From assembly GCA_965248955.1 (NCBI GenBank), contig OZ252212.1:806001-870000 (forward strand): DNA of 64,000 bases. Reading direction: 5' to 3'. This DNA comes from DAOUJH01 sp965248955. Lineage in GTDB: Bacteria > Chloroflexota > Dehalococcoidia > Lucifugimonadales > QGNO01. The translations under genes and the position numbers were made by a program. This document shows positions 7,892 through 17,232 of this stretch, piece after piece; the stretch's first letter is position 1; each line of letters begins with the position of its first letter. The notes below the pieces were generated by a model. The model saw only the letters and a list, made by a program, of their open reading frames with translations, was not told the DNA's origin and did no database searches.

Positions 7892-10537
7892 GTGAGAACA
7901 TCTGAAGAGATAAGAAAGGCTTTCCTGGACTTCTTTCAAGAGAAGGACCATCTTCTCATGCCCAGTTCGTCTCTGATTCCACCACCGGACGACCCCACGC
8001 TTCTGCTGACCAGCGCGGGCATGGTGCAGTTCAAGCCGTACTTCATGGGTGAAAGGAGACCTCCCAAACCCAGGCTTACCAGTGTGCAGAAGTGCTTCCG
8101 CGTCACGGACGTGGATGAAGTGGGCGACGCCAGTCACCTCACCTTCTTCGAGATGCTGGGCAACTTCAGCATAGGCGATTACTTCAAAGAGAAGGCCATC
8201 GAGTGGGCCTGGGAGTTCGTTACCGAGCGTATGAAGCTGCCCAAGGAGCGGCTGTGGGCCACCATCTACCGGGATGACGATGAGGCCCGCGACATCTGGC
8301 TGAAAATCAACGTGCCTGAGAAACGCATACGCCGCTTTGACAAGAAGGAGAACTTCTGGGGACCGGCAGGCAACGAGGGGCCCTGCGGGCCCTGCAGCGA
8401 AATCCATTACGACTTTGGCGGGACATGCCGGCAGGGCAAGCCTGATGAACAGTGCGGTCCCAACTGCGAGTGCGGACGGTTTCTGGAGCTGTGGAACCTG
8501 GTGTTCATGCAGTTCTACCAGGACGCGGACGGCACGCGGACTCCCCTGCCCAACCCCAACATCGATACCGGAATGGGCCTGGAGCGCGCCTCCCTGATCC
8601 TTCAGGACGTGCCAAGCATCTACGAGACGGACCTATTCCAACCACTGGTAGCCAGGGTCTGCCAGCTATCAGGCAAAGAGTACGGGAAGGACCCCGAAAC
8701 GGACGTGGCCATACGCGTAGTGGCGGAACACGCCCGCAGCGCGGCGTTTCTCATCGCGGACAGCGTGGCGCCTGATAACCAGGGACGGGGCTACGTGCTG
8801 CGTCGCCTCATACGCCGTGCTATTCGGTTCGCGCGGAAGCTGGGATTGGAGACCGACAAAGCCGTACTGCCCCTGGTTGCAGAGGCAGTCATTCAGAAGA
8901 TGGGGCCTATCTATCCCAACCTGGCCGAGGGACGCGACTTTGTGCTCAGGGTATTGCAGGAAGAGGAAGAGCGGTTCAGCCAGGTCTACGAGACAGGAAT
9001 GCGCATCCTGGAAGAGATGTTTGAAAGCGAACGGAACGGTCTCCTTGCCGGAGAGCAGGCCTTCCTCCTCTACGACACCTACGGCTTCCCCGTGGAAGTC
9101 ACTGCGGAGATAGCGCGTGAGCATGGCATGGAAGTGGACATGGAAGGGTTCCAAAGGGAGATGGAAGCGCAGCGCCTACGGGGCCGCGTCGCCGGGGAGC
9201 GCTTCGGCGGAGGATACGACGCGCAGCGGCTGTACCAGGAGATGGGCATAGGACAGATCGAATTCCTCGGCTATGAGACCACCACCGCGCCCTCAGTGAT
9301 CAGCGGCCTGATAGTGAACGGCCGCCCCGTGAATGAGGTGTCGCAGGGACAAGAGGTGGAGGTCATCCTGAGAGAGACGCCCTTCTACGCCGAAGGCGGC
9401 GGTCAGGTGGGAGACACCGGCATCATGGAGGGAGCCAAGGGTGACATCCGCGTAGAAGATACCCAATCGCCGGTTACCGGAGTCATAGTCCACCGGGGAC
9501 GCGTGGTCAAGGGCACGGCAGCCAAGGGCGACGAAGTCGTGGCCACGGTGGACGGCGATCGCCGCCTGGATGCGGCGCGTAACCACACCGCCACCCACCT
9601 GCTGCACGCCGCCCTGCGAGCCGTCCTGGGCAGCCACGTGAGGCAGGCCGGGTCGCTGGTGGCCCCGGACAGACTGCGCTTCGACTTCACCCACGTCAGC
9701 CCGCTGACCCCGGAGGAAACGCGCACGGTGGAGGCGCTGGTCAACGAGCGCATACGGGCCAACGTGCCCGTGCGCAAAAGAGAGACCACCTTCCGCGAGG
9801 CGGTGTCGGAAGGGGCGCTGGCCTTCTTCGGGGATCGCTACGCCGATGAAGTGCGCGTGGTGGAGATAGCCAACGGCGATAGGTTCAGCTTCGAGGTGTG
9901 CGGCGGCACCCACGTCAGGGCCACGGGTGACATCGGTTACTGCCGTATCACCGGGGAAAGTAGTATCGGAGCAGGCATGCGTCGTTTGGAAGCATTAACC
10001 GGCCACGCTGCGGAAACTCTGGCCATGGAAAGAGACTCCCTGCTCAACCGCATATCGCGCAAGCTGGACGCGTCGCCGCAGGACATAGAAGCTAGAGTGG
10101 CGTCTCTACTGGACGAGATATCACGCTTGCGACGGGAGGTCGCCGCCAAAGAGCGAGCCTCTTCCAGGGAGCGGACACGGGAGCTGCTGGAGACGGCTCG
10201 AGAAGTCGCCGGGTTCAGGATAGCCTCGGGAAGGGTGGACGCCAGCTCGATTCAAGCCTTGCGGGAAGCGGGCGACTGGCTACGGGACAAGTTGGGAAGC
10301 GGAGCGGTGGCGCTGGGAGCCGTGGTCAACGAGCGGCCTACGCTGCTGATCATGGCCACCAACGACCTTGTGAAGAGAGGCCTGCACGCCGGAAATGCGG
10401 TTAAAGAGGCGGCGGCGGTGATGGGCGGCGGCGGCGGCGGGCGTCCCGAAATGGCGCAGGCGGGCGGACGCCAGCCGGAGAAGCTGGAAGAGGCGCTGCG
10501 GGCGGCGGTTGACATACTGGGCCGCCAGGTAAAATGA
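7892..10537 (+). CDS. alaS: Alanine--tRNA ligase
   Basis: 881 aa, full length for bacterial AlaRS, which charges tRNA-Ala in the cytoplasm. The class II catalytic domain is N-terminal, with motif 1 around Thr-Ser-Ala-Gly-Met-Val-Gln-Phe. A Cys-Gly-Pro-Asn-Cys-Glu-Cys insertion lies near 190. The editing domain carries HTATHLLH and Cys-Gly-Gly-Thr-His zinc motifs. A C-Ala domain with a glycine-rich stretch and DHHA1-type fold closes the protein. The start is GTG at 7892. The stop codon overlaps the ATG of ruvX (ATGA), and ruvX overlaps aroE the same way, so the three are translationally coupled. Confidence 0.97.
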   Translation: MRTSEEIRKAFLDFFQEKDHLLMPSSSLIPPPDDPTLLLTSAGMVQFKPYFMGERRPPKPRLTSVQKCFRVTDVDEVGDASHLTFFEMLGNFSIGDYFKEKAIEWAWEFVTERMKLPKERLWATIYRDDDEARDIWLKINVPEKRIRRFDKKENFWGPAGNEGPCGPCSEIHYDFGGTCRQGKPDEQCGPNCECGRFLELWNLVFMQFYQDADGTRTPLPNPNIDTGMGLERASLILQDVPSIYETDLFQPLVARVCQLSGKEYGKDPETDVAIRVVAEHARSAAFLIADSVAPDNQGRGYVLRRLIRRAIRFARKLGLETDKAVLPLVAEAVIQKMGPIYPNLAEGRDFVLRVLQEEEERFSQVYETGMRILEEMFESERNGLLAGEQAFLLYDTYGFPVEVTAEIAREHGMEVDMEGFQREMEAQRLRGRVAGERFGGGYDAQRLYQEMGIGQIEFLGYETTTAPSVISGLIVNGRPVNEVSQGQEVEVILRETPFYAEGGGQVGDTGIMEGAKGDIRVEDTQSPVTGVIVHRGRVVKGTAAKGDEVVATVDGDRRLDAARNHTATHLLHAALRAVLGSHVRQAGSLVAPDRLRFDFTHVSPLTPEETRTVEALVNERIRANVPVRKRETTFREAVSEGALAFFGDRYADEVRVVEIANGDRFSFEVCGGTHVRATGDIGYCRITGESSIGAGMRRLEALTGHAAETLAMERDSLLNRISRKLDASPQDIEARVASLLDEISRLRREVAAKERASSRERTRELLETAREVAGFRIASGRVDASSIQALREAGDWLRDKLGSGAVALGAVVNERPTLLIMATNDLVKRGLHAGNAVKEAAAVMGGGGGGRPEMAQAGGRQPEKLEEALRAAVDILGRQVK

Positions 10538-10956
10538 GGGTACTTGGGCTGGACGTTGGCGAGCGGCGCATCGGTGTTGCCATATGTGACTACTCCGGTC
10601 TGCTGGCTACACCCTACACCGCTATCGTGAGGCGGAACCTGAAGAAAGACGTGGAGACCATCATCAAAATCGCCTCTGAGGAAGAGGCGGTACGGATTGT
10701 AGTGGGCATGCCCTTTTCCCTGGACGGCTCTGAAGGCTATCAGGCGAGGAAGACCCGCCGGTTCTACGAAGCGGTGAAGGATGCCGCCGCACCCATGCCG
10801 GTAGATGTCTGGGATGAGCGTTTTTCCTCGGAAGAGGCCGAGAGACGCCTCCACGAGGCAGGGGTAACGCCGTCGCGCAACAGGGGCCGGCTGGATGCCG
10901 CCGCCGCCGCTATAATCCTGCAAAGCTACTTGGACAGCCGGCGCAACCAGTCATGA
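10534..10956 (+). CDS. ruvX: Putative pre-16S rRNA nuclease / Holliday junction resolvase-like RuvX (YqgF)
   Basis: 140 aa with an RNase H-like fold. It opens with the YqgF signature Leu-Gly-Leu-Asp-Val-Gly-Glu-Arg-Arg-Ile-Gly-Val-Ala, has a central Val-Gly-Met-Pro motif, then Trp-Asp-Glu-Arg-Phe-Ser-Ser and a C-terminal Arg-Leu-Asp-Ala-Ala-Ala-Ala. These positions carry the acidic catalytic residues. The family processes the 5' end of 16S rRNA in E. coli. Coupling to alaS by ATGA overlap is a widespread arrangement and supports the call. It overlaps aroE by 4 nt. Confidence 0.93.
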   Translation: MRVLGLDVGERRIGVAICDYSGLLATPYTAIVRRNLKKDVETIIKIASEEEAVRIVVGMPFSLDGSEGYQARKTRRFYEAVKDAAAPMPVDVWDERFSSEEAERRLHEAGVTPSRNRGRLDAAAAAIILQSYLDSRRNQS

Positions 10957-11822
10957 CCTCTACGGTAGGAATCGTCGGCTACCCGCTGCGCCACTCGGTA
11001 TCTCCCGCCTTCCAACAAGCCGCCTTCGACCACCTGGGAATCGATGCCAGGTACATCGCCTGGGAAACCCCGCCCGATGCCCTCGCCGAGCGGATGGAGT
11101 CTCTGAGAGGCCCCGGCCTTCTGGGGGCAAACGTGACCGTGCCGCACAAGCAGGCGGTGGTGCCATTCCTGGATGAGGTATCGCAGGCGGCGCAAGATAC
11201 GGGCGCGGTAAACACCATAGTGAACGAAGAGGGCAGGCTGACGGGTCATAACACGGACGCAACCGGCTTCCTCAGAGCGCTGCAGGTAGACGCCGGTTTC
11301 CAGGCCCAAGGCAAGCGTGTGCTGGTGCTCGGCGCAGGTGGGTCGGCAAGGGCGGTTGTATACTGTCTACTAAAACAGGGAGCCGGCCGTGTGACCATAG
11401 CCAACAGGACTATGGAGCGGGCGCATCGGCTTATACGGACTCTGGGCAGCCCACGGAATGCGGAGACCGCCCCCTTGGGAATGACGGAGACGTCGAATGG
11501 GTGGGACCTGATCGTGAACTGCACCACGATGGGCATGCGCCATGCCCCCGGAGAGAAGGAGACGCCATTGCCCAGTGACGCCATCCCCGCAAATTCAATG
11601 GTGTACGACCTTGTATACAATCCGGAGGAGACGCCACTGTTGCAGGCAGCCGCCAAGGCAGGGGCGCGTACCCTGGGCGGTCTCCCCATGCTAATCTACC
11701 AGGGCGCGGAGGCGTTCCGCCTGTGGACGGGACGAGAGGCGCCGGTGGAGGTGATGTTCCAAGCGGCGCGGCGGGCGTTGATGGGTATCCAGGACAGCAA
11801 CGCCACATGCGCCGGCGGGTGA
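10953..11822 (+). CDS. aroE: Shikimate dehydrogenase
   Basis: 289 aa NADP-dependent enzyme reducing 3-dehydroshikimate to shikimate. The N-terminal domain holds the substrate motif Pro-Leu-Arg-His-Ser-Val-Ser-Pro and the catalytic Lys in Gly-Ala-Asn-Val-Thr-Val-Pro-His-Lys. The Rossmann domain has LGAGGSARAV and an Asn-Arg-Thr NADP specificity turn. The C-terminal Gly-Gly-Leu-Pro-Met-Leu-Ile-Tyr-Gln-Gly is typical. It is the last gene of the alaS-ruvX-aroE coupled set, and aroC follows after 77 nt. Confidence 0.95.
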   Translation: MTSTVGIVGYPLRHSVSPAFQQAAFDHLGIDARYIAWETPPDALAERMESLRGPGLLGANVTVPHKQAVVPFLDEVSQAAQDTGAVNTIVNEEGRLTGHNTDATGFLRALQVDAGFQAQGKRVLVLGAGGSARAVVYCLLKQGAGRVTIANRTMERAHRLIRTLGSPRNAETAPLGMTETSNGWDLIVNCTTMGMRHAPGEKETPLPSDAIPANSMVYDLVYNPEETPLLQAAAKAGARTLGGLPMLIYQGAEAFRLWTGREAPVEVMFQAARRALMGIQDSNATCAGG

Positions 11823-11899
11823 AATTGACCAGCCTCCAGGCAGTGCCAACAATACATCATTGGTGTAGATTGGCTAACACCATTTGAAGGGAAGGATAA

Positions 11900-13114
11900 A
11901 TGTTTCGTTATCTAACAGCGGGTGAATCGCATGGGAAGGGGCTGACGGTGATCGTTGAGGGCATGCCGGCGGGGCTTTCCCTCAGCGAAGAGTACATACT
12001 GCGCGACATGGCGCGCCGACAGCAGGGGCACGGGCGGGGGCCGCGGCAGCAGATAGAACGCGACAAAGCGGAGATACTGTCCGGCGTCCGGCACGGCTGC
12101 ACGCTGGGCAGTCCCATAGGAATGTGGATAGAGAACCGCGACTTCGCCAACTGGACCGAGGCCATGTCAATAGAGCCCGTGGGCAAAGACGCCAAGATAC
12201 GCCTGGTAACACGGCTGCGGCCCGGACACGCCGACTTCCCCGGTGTGATGAAGTACAGCCACCACGACGTGCGCAACGTGCTGGAAAGGGCAAGCGCCCG
12301 TGAGACAGCGGCGCGGGTCGCCGCCGGCGCGGTGGCGCGTTGTTTCCTGGAGGAGTTCGGCATCAGTATTCATAGCCACGTGGTGTCCATTGGCGACGTC
12401 AAGGCAAACGTGCCTGAAAATATCGACTGGCAGGCAGTGGAAGAGTCCCCGGTGCGAAGCACTGACGCGGAGGCGGCGGAACGGATGATGCGCCATATAG
12501 ACCACGCCCGCGATACGGGAAATACGGCCGGTGGGGTATTCCAGGTAGTCGCCTATGGAGTGCCCGTGGGATTGGGCAGCCATGTTCACTGGGAGCGAAA
12601 GCTGGACGGGCAGATAGCCCAGGCAATGATGAGCATCAATGCCGTGAAAGGCGTCGAAATAGGCACGGGATTCGCCAACACGGAAAAGCCCGGCTCAGAG
12701 GTGCACGATATCATAGAACCATGGGATGGCGATGCCCGCCCCTTCCACCACATCACCAACCGCGCCGGCGGTATAGAGGGTGGAATGAGCAACGGAGAGC
12801 CTATAGTGGCACGCGTGGCGCTGAAACCAATATCCACGCTGAGCAAACCGCTCCCTTCCGTAGACATGGCGACGGGAAAGAGGGTGCAGGCGCACTACGA
12901 GCGCAGCGACGTCTGCCAGGTGCCGCCGGCATGCGTGATAGGCGAGTCAACCATGGCGCTGGTCCTCATCTCTGCCTTCTTGGAAAAGTTCGGCGGCGAC
13001 CACCTGGAGGAGACGCGGAGCAACTACCTCGGTTTCCTGGACGGCCTGAAGCAGTTCCAGCCAAGGGAAGAGGCGGCGGCCTCTGACGAGCGGCCGCCGG
13101 ACAACGCCGTTTAG
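11900..13114 (+). CDS. aroC: Chorismate synthase
   Basis: 404 aa FMN-dependent enzyme making chorismate from 5-enolpyruvylshikimate 3-phosphate. It shows the family signatures Gly-Glu-Ser-His-Gly near residue 10, the Arg-Gln-Gln-Gly-His-Gly-Arg-Gly segment, Ala-Ser-Ala-Arg-Glu-Thr-Ala-Ala-Arg-Val, and an Asp-Val-Cys-Xaa-Val-Pro-Pro motif near the C-terminus. GGGAAGGA precedes the ATG by 6 nt. The leader contains a small inverted repeat around 11860-11881 (TGGTGT/ACACCA) of unknown meaning. Confidence 0.96.
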   Translation: MFRYLTAGESHGKGLTVIVEGMPAGLSLSEEYILRDMARRQQGHGRGPRQQIERDKAEILSGVRHGCTLGSPIGMWIENRDFANWTEAMSIEPVGKDAKIRLVTRLRPGHADFPGVMKYSHHDVRNVLERASARETAARVAAGAVARCFLEEFGISIHSHVVSIGDVKANVPENIDWQAVEESPVRSTDAEAAERMMRHIDHARDTGNTAGGVFQVVAYGVPVGLGSHVHWERKLDGQIAQAMMSINAVKGVEIGTGFANTEKPGSEVHDIIEPWDGDARPFHHITNRAGGIEGGMSNGEPIVARVALKPISTLSKPLPSVDMATGKRVQAHYERSDVCQVPPACVIGESTMALVLISAFLEKFGGDHLEETRSNYLGFLDGLKQFQPREEAAASDERPPDNAV

Positions 13115-13213
13115 CAGGCTTGCTTTTATCTCTCTGGGGCATAATCCAATTGACAGGCCCAATGCCTCAGCGTAAGATATTCCCCACTCGTTGAGGAGGC
13201 TTGGACTCTTAGA

Positions 13214-13774
13214 ATGTTGGAGATGGTAATAGATAGCATTCGAGTGAGCTTGATGAACTACCAACGAGTAGTGATTCTCAAGGAGAAGGATTCGGACCGC
13301 TATCTGCCTATCTGGGTAGGCCCGGCCGAGGCGGACGCCATAGCCGTGAAGCTTCAGGACGTTTCCGTTCCGCGCCCCCTTACACATGATCTGCTCGGCT
13401 CCGTCATCAGCAGCCTGGGCGCATCTGTCCTGCACATCACGGTAAACGACCTCCAGAACGATACCTTCTTCGCCAAAGTCTCCATTCGGGTGGACGGCAA
13501 ATCGGTAGACGTCGATTCAAGGCCGAGCGATGCCATCGCTCTGGCCGTGCGAGCCCAAGCGCCCATATACGTAGCCGACGACGTGCTTGACAAGGCAGGC
13601 ATCAAGCTTGATGAGTCCGGCAAGCCCATAGCCCCTGAGGATGAGGACAACAAGCCCCAGCAGGTAAGAGAAGAGGACCTGCGCCGTGTATCGGCGTTCA
13701 CCGACTTCATAAGCACTCTGGACATGGAAGGCATCGGCAAAGAGGGTCAGCAGGGCTCAGGCCAAAGCAGCTGA
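13214..13774 (+). CDS. DUF151 bifunctional nuclease-family protein
   Basis: 186 aa. The N-terminal ~130 residues match the DUF151/BFN domain, seen in Leu-Pro-Ile-Trp-Val-Gly, the Arg-Pro-Leu-Thr-His-Asp-Leu motif and the Ser-Arg-Pro-Ser-Asp-Ala-Ile-Ala-Leu-Ala-Val-Arg motif. Plant BFN-type relatives have DNase/RNase activity; the bacterial role is poorly defined. The C-terminus is acidic and probably flexible. A clear intrinsic terminator follows the stop, so the gene is the end of its transcript. Confidence 0.88.
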   Translation: MLEMVIDSIRVSLMNYQRVVILKEKDSDRYLPIWVGPAEADAIAVKLQDVSVPRPLTHDLLGSVISSLGASVLHITVNDLQNDTFFAKVSIRVDGKSVDVDSRPSDAIALAVRAQAPIYVADDVLDKAGIKLDESGKPIAPEDEDNKPQQVREEDLRRVSAFTDFISTLDMEGIGKEGQQGSGQSS

Positions 13775-13801
13775 ACTATTCAACTTTACCCTGCATTGCA
13801 A

Positions 13802-13832
13802 GGCTCCAACCTGACATGGTTGGAGCCTTTTT
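13802..13832 (+). terminator. Rho-independent terminator after the DUF151 gene
   Basis: A perfect 10-bp stem (GGCTCCAACC / GGTTGGAGCC) with a 6-nt loop is followed by five T. It sits 28 nt after the stop codon. Confidence 0.92.
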
Positions 13833-13896
13833 ATGTCGACTCTCTCTAAAGCATCCCATTTTCATAGTAATGATAGCGGGCACTCCAAGCGCAAGC

Positions 13897-13926
13897 TTGA
13901 CACCTCAACTCGAGGGGCGGTAATCT
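13897..13926 (+). promoter_or_regulatory. sigma70-type promoter of rny
   Basis: TTGACA (13897-13902), 18-nt spacer, TAATCT (13921-13926). It lies between the DUF151 terminator and the rny start, giving a leader of roughly 60 nt. Confidence 0.6.
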
Positions 13927-13992
13927 GAAAATGCTTACTAGTCCCCGCGGGCGAATCTTATTTACTACGCCACGCGGTGGAGCGAAAGGACG

Positions 13993-15525
13993 GTGGTTTA
14001 TATGGACGCATTAGTCGTCTTGATCGTCCTTCTGGCTCTGGGGCTGGGGGCAGCAGGTGGTTATCTCGCACAATCCTTCCTGAACAAGAGAGGATTGGTA
14101 ACAGCCGCGCAGAAGTCGCAAGACATCATTCAAGGTGCGGAGGAGCAGAAGAAGCGAATCCTCCTAGAGGCCCAGGAAGAGGCCTTGAAGCATAGGACTT
14201 CTGAGGAACGTGACCTTAGGGAGCGCCGCTCTGAACTGCAACGACAGGAACGAAAGCTGAGCAGCCGCAAGGAGCAGCTGGAGCGGCGAAGTGAAGGTCT
14301 GGAAAAACGGGAAAGGTCTGTAAATCAGCGAGACCGGGAGCTAGACGGACTTCGACGAGAACTGGAAGATTTCATTCGGAAAGAGCAGGAGCAACTAGAG
14401 GCCATATCTGGCCTGTCCAGCGCAGAAGCTAGGGAACAGTTGTTGAAGCGTGCCGAAGGGGAGATACAGCACGAAATAGCCCGTCGCTACATGGATGTGG
14501 AACAGCAGGCAAAGGACGAAGCCGACCACAAAGCTCGGCGAATCCTCGCCTCTTCTATACATCGTCTCGCTTCCGAGGTAGTCTCGGAGACAACTACCGC
14601 TGTCGTACCACTGCCCAACGATGAGATGAAAGGTCGTCTCATCGGCCGGGAAGGACGTAATATCAGGGCCGTTGAGGCGGCAACCGGTGTCGACCTCATT
14701 ATCGACGACACACCCGAGGCCGTCATGGTTTCATGCTTTGACCCGGTTCGCAGAGAAGTGGCCAGGATCGCTATAGGCAGACTTGTGCAAGACGGCCGCA
14801 TTCACCCAGCCAGAATAGAGGACGTGGTCAAAAGAGCTCATGAAGAGGTGGAAGAGACCATACTGAAAGAGGGCGAGCGCGCCGCTGTGGAGACCGGAGT
14901 GCGCGGCATGCATCGCGAGCTCATACAGCTTCTGGGCCGGTTGAAGTACCGCTACAGCTACGGCGAAAACATCCTGCAGCACAGCATGGAAGTAGGCTAC
15001 ATATCGGGCATGCTGGCCGCGGAAGTAGGTGTCAACGTCGAGGTTGCCAAGGCGGGCGGCCTGCTTCACGATATCGGCAAAGCGCTGACTCACGAAGTGG
15101 ACGGCCCCCACGCCGAGATTGGCGCCACAATAGCCCACAAATACGGGGTGCCAGAAGCCGTGGAGACTTGCATATTGGAGCACCACAACGACCACATGAG
15201 CTCCGTGGAGGCTTTCCTGGTATCGGCGGCCGACGCCGTGAGTGCGGCTAGGCCCGGAGCACGGCGGGACACCCTGGAGAACTACATGAAGCGCCTGGAA
15301 GCCCTTGAGGGCGTAGCCAAAAGCTTCTCCGGCATTGAAAGATGCTATGCCATCCAAGCCGGCCGTGAAGTACGCATCATGGTGCAGCCGGAAGCCATGG
15401 ACGACGTGGCCGCCGCCAGCCTGGCGCGCGACGTGGTAAAGAAAATAGAGGATGAGCTTGCCTATCCCGGTCAGATCAAGGTGACCGTGATCCGGGAAAC
15501 CCGCAACGTGGAGTACGCCAAGTAG
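13993..15525 (+). CDS. rny: Ribonuclease Y
   Basis: About 510 aa endoribonuclease starting mRNA decay at the membrane. The layout is classic: one N-terminal transmembrane helix, a long charged coiled coil (about 30-200), a KH domain with Arg-Leu-Ile-Gly-Arg-Glu-Gly-Arg-Asn-Ile-Arg, and an HD domain with Leu-Leu-His-Asp-Ile-Gly-Lys-Ala. GTG 13993 and ATG 14002 are both possible starts; AAAGGA at 13985-13990 is too close to the first and rather far from the second. It has its own promoter. Confidence 0.95.
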   Translation: MVYMDALVVLIVLLALGLGAAGGYLAQSFLNKRGLVTAAQKSQDIIQGAEEQKKRILLEAQEEALKHRTSEERDLRERRSELQRQERKLSSRKEQLERRSEGLEKRERSVNQRDRELDGLRRELEDFIRKEQEQLEAISGLSSAEAREQLLKRAEGEIQHEIARRYMDVEQQAKDEADHKARRILASSIHRLASEVVSETTTAVVPLPNDEMKGRLIGREGRNIRAVEAATGVDLIIDDTPEAVMVSCFDPVRREVARIAIGRLVQDGRIHPARIEDVVKRAHEEVEETILKEGERAAVETGVRGMHRELIQLLGRLKYRYSYGENILQHSMEVGYISGMLAAEVGVNVEVAKAGGLLHDIGKALTHEVDGPHAEIGATIAHKYGVPEAVETCILEHHNDHMSSVEAFLVSAADAVSAARPGARRDTLENYMKRLEALEGVAKSFSGIERCYAIQAGREVRIMVQPEAMDDVAAASLARDVVKKIEDELAYPGQIKVTVIRETRNVEYAK

Positions 15526-15537
15526 CCTTGAAGCCAC

Positions 15538-15571
15538 AGGCTGGGCAAATGCCTCCGCATTTGTCCAGCCT
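15538..15571. terminator. Strong hairpin after rny (no U-tract)
   Basis: An imperfect 15-bp inverted repeat (AGGCTGG-CAAATGC / GCATTTG-CCAGCCT, one mismatch) with a 4-nt loop lies 13 nt after the rny stop. No T-run follows. It could be an mRNA 3'-end stabiliser or a weak terminator; the downstream PHP gene begins 31 nt later. Confidence 0.6.
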
Positions 15572-15601
15572 CTACCATGAGACGTGAGGTGCCTGGCCCA
15601 T

Positions 15602-16453
15602 ATGCCGGTTGAGGTTGATCTACATCTGCATACTACGGAGTCCGACGGCAGGTTGGCGCCCGCGGAGCTGGTAAACTTCGTTGCCGGGCGCGGGCTCAAA
15701 ATAGTCGCCATCACCGACCATGACATCACCGACGGCCTGGAGCCCGCCTGGGAAGCGGCCAAGGCGTACCCTCATTTACACATAATTCCGGGAATAGAGC
15801 TTAGCACCGACATCCCTGGCAACGAAATACATATATTGGGCTACTACATAGACCATGAGGACAGGGAGTTTCAGGCCAAGCTCCAGTGCTTCCGTGAATC
15901 CCGCGTTGGACGGGCCAAGGAGATGGTAGACAAGCTGGCGGAGCTTGGATTGCCTCTGGACTGGGAGCGCGTGAAAGAGATAGCGGGCAAAGGGGCCATA
16001 GGCCGGCCTCACATAGCGCAAGCCATGGTGGAGAAAGGTTACGTCTCCCTACCCGCGGAGGCGTTCCAAAGGTATATAGGGCGCAACGGCCCCGCCTATG
16101 CGGAGCGCGTCAAGCAGACCCCCGAAGAAGCTATACAGCTGGTCTGCAGCGTGGGAGGAGTGCCTGTCATTGCCCATCCGGCGCAGATGGACCAGCTCGA
16201 TAGTATCCTGGAAAAGCTTAGAGCCGTGGGTCTGAAGGGTATGGAAGTGCACTACGCCGAGTACAACCAGCCCACTCGCGACAGGCTGGCGGAAACAGCC
16301 CGCCGGCACGGCCTTCTCCTCTGTGGCGGGAGCGATTATCATGCTCTGGGCGTACCGGGCGAGCATCTGCCCGGTGAAGCAGGGCCTCCCTTGGAGGTTG
16401 CCCGTAACCTGAGAGAAATGGCCGGTTCCGGCCTGTGGAGGAGACCTGAATGA
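15602..16453 (+). CDS. PHP-domain phosphoesterase (TrpH/RNase AM-like)
   Basis: 283 aa from ATG 15602, or 289 aa from GTG 15584. Metal-binding PHP motifs are visible in order: Asp-Leu-His-Leu-His-Thr at the N-terminus, Thr-Asp-His-Asp-Ile, Gly-Ile-Glu-Leu-Ser, Ala-His-Pro-Ala-Gln and Gly-Gly-Ser-Asp-Tyr-His near the C-terminus. Relatives hydrolyse 3',5'-bisphosphonucleotides or 5' ends of short RNAs, which would fit its position directly after rny (inference). The stop overlaps the next ATG by 4 nt, coupling it to the SDR pair. Confidence 0.88.
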   Translation: MPVEVDLHLHTTESDGRLAPAELVNFVAGRGLKIVAITDHDITDGLEPAWEAAKAYPHLHIIPGIELSTDIPGNEIHILGYYIDHEDREFQAKLQCFRESRVGRAKEMVDKLAELGLPLDWERVKEIAGKGAIGRPHIAQAMVEKGYVSLPAEAFQRYIGRNGPAYAERVKQTPEEAIQLVCSVGGVPVIAHPAQMDQLDSILEKLRAVGLKGMEVHYAEYNQPTRDRLAETARRHGLLLCGGSDYHALGVPGEHLPGEAGPPLEVARNLREMAGSGLWRRPE

Positions 16454-17199
16454 GACTTGAAGGAAAGGTAGCTTTTGTCAGCGGTGGCGCCAGGGGAATA
16501 GGCGCCGCCATAGCCAAGCTCTTCGCCAGTGAAGGCGCTAGTGTCGTCATCGGCGATATCCTGGAGCGCGACGGCATTCAGACGGAGGCTCAGATCCAAG
16601 AAGCAGGCGGTGACGTGCGCTTCGTTCATATGGACGTGCGCAGCGACAGCCAGTGGCGGCACGCCATAGGAACAGCGGTATCCCGCTATGGCAAGCTGAA
16701 CATCCTGGTCAACAACGCCGGTATCAGCAGGTCCGGCACCGTTGAGGACATGCCCGTGCAGACCTGGGACGAAATCATGTCTATCAACAACAGGGGCATG
16801 TTCTTTGGCGTCAAGACCGCCATCCCCCTTATGCGAAAGGCAGGCAGCGGTTCCATAATCAATATCTCATCTCAGTTCGGCATAGTAGGCACCGACATCG
16901 CCGACCCGGCGTACGTGGCCTCCAAGGGTGCGGTCACCCTTTTCACAAAGGCGCTGGCCGTGCAGTACGCTAAGGAGAATATCCGGGTCAATTCATTGCA
17001 TCCGGGACCTATCAAGACGCCGGCCAACGACTACCTGTCAGACCCGGAGCGCCTCAGCCGGGTGCTGCCCTTGGTGCCCATGGGACGAGTGGGCGAAGCG
17101 GAGGAAGTGGCGTATGCCGCCCTCTACTTGGCTTCCGACGAGTCGTCCTTCGTCACCGGGGCCGAGCTGCTGGTGGACGGCGGATGGACGGCGATATAG
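16450..17199 (+). CDS. Short-chain dehydrogenase/reductase, first of a tandem pair
   Basis: 249 aa classical SDR. It has the N-terminal Gly-Gly-Ala-Arg-Gly-Ile-Gly cofactor loop, Asn-Asn-Ala-Gly, the catalytic Ser in Ile-Ser-Ser, and Tyr-Val-Ala-Ser-Lys. Asp after the second strand (Gly-Asp-Ile-Leu) suggests NAD rather than NADP. The substrate is unknown. It is coupled by ATGA overlap to the PHP gene and is followed after 33 nt by a clear paralogue. Confidence 0.92.
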   Translation: MRLEGKVAFVSGGARGIGAAIAKLFASEGASVVIGDILERDGIQTEAQIQEAGGDVRFVHMDVRSDSQWRHAIGTAVSRYGKLNILVNNAGISRSGTVEDMPVQTWDEIMSINNRGMFFGVKTAIPLMRKAGSGSIINISSQFGIVGTDIADPAYVASKGAVTLFTKALAVQYAKENIRVNSLHPGPIKTPANDYLSDPERLSRVLPLVPMGRVGEAEEVAYAALYLASDESSFVTGAELLVDGGWTAI

Positions 17200-17232
17200 G
17201 ATTATCCACACTAGTGATACAGGGAGGGGAAA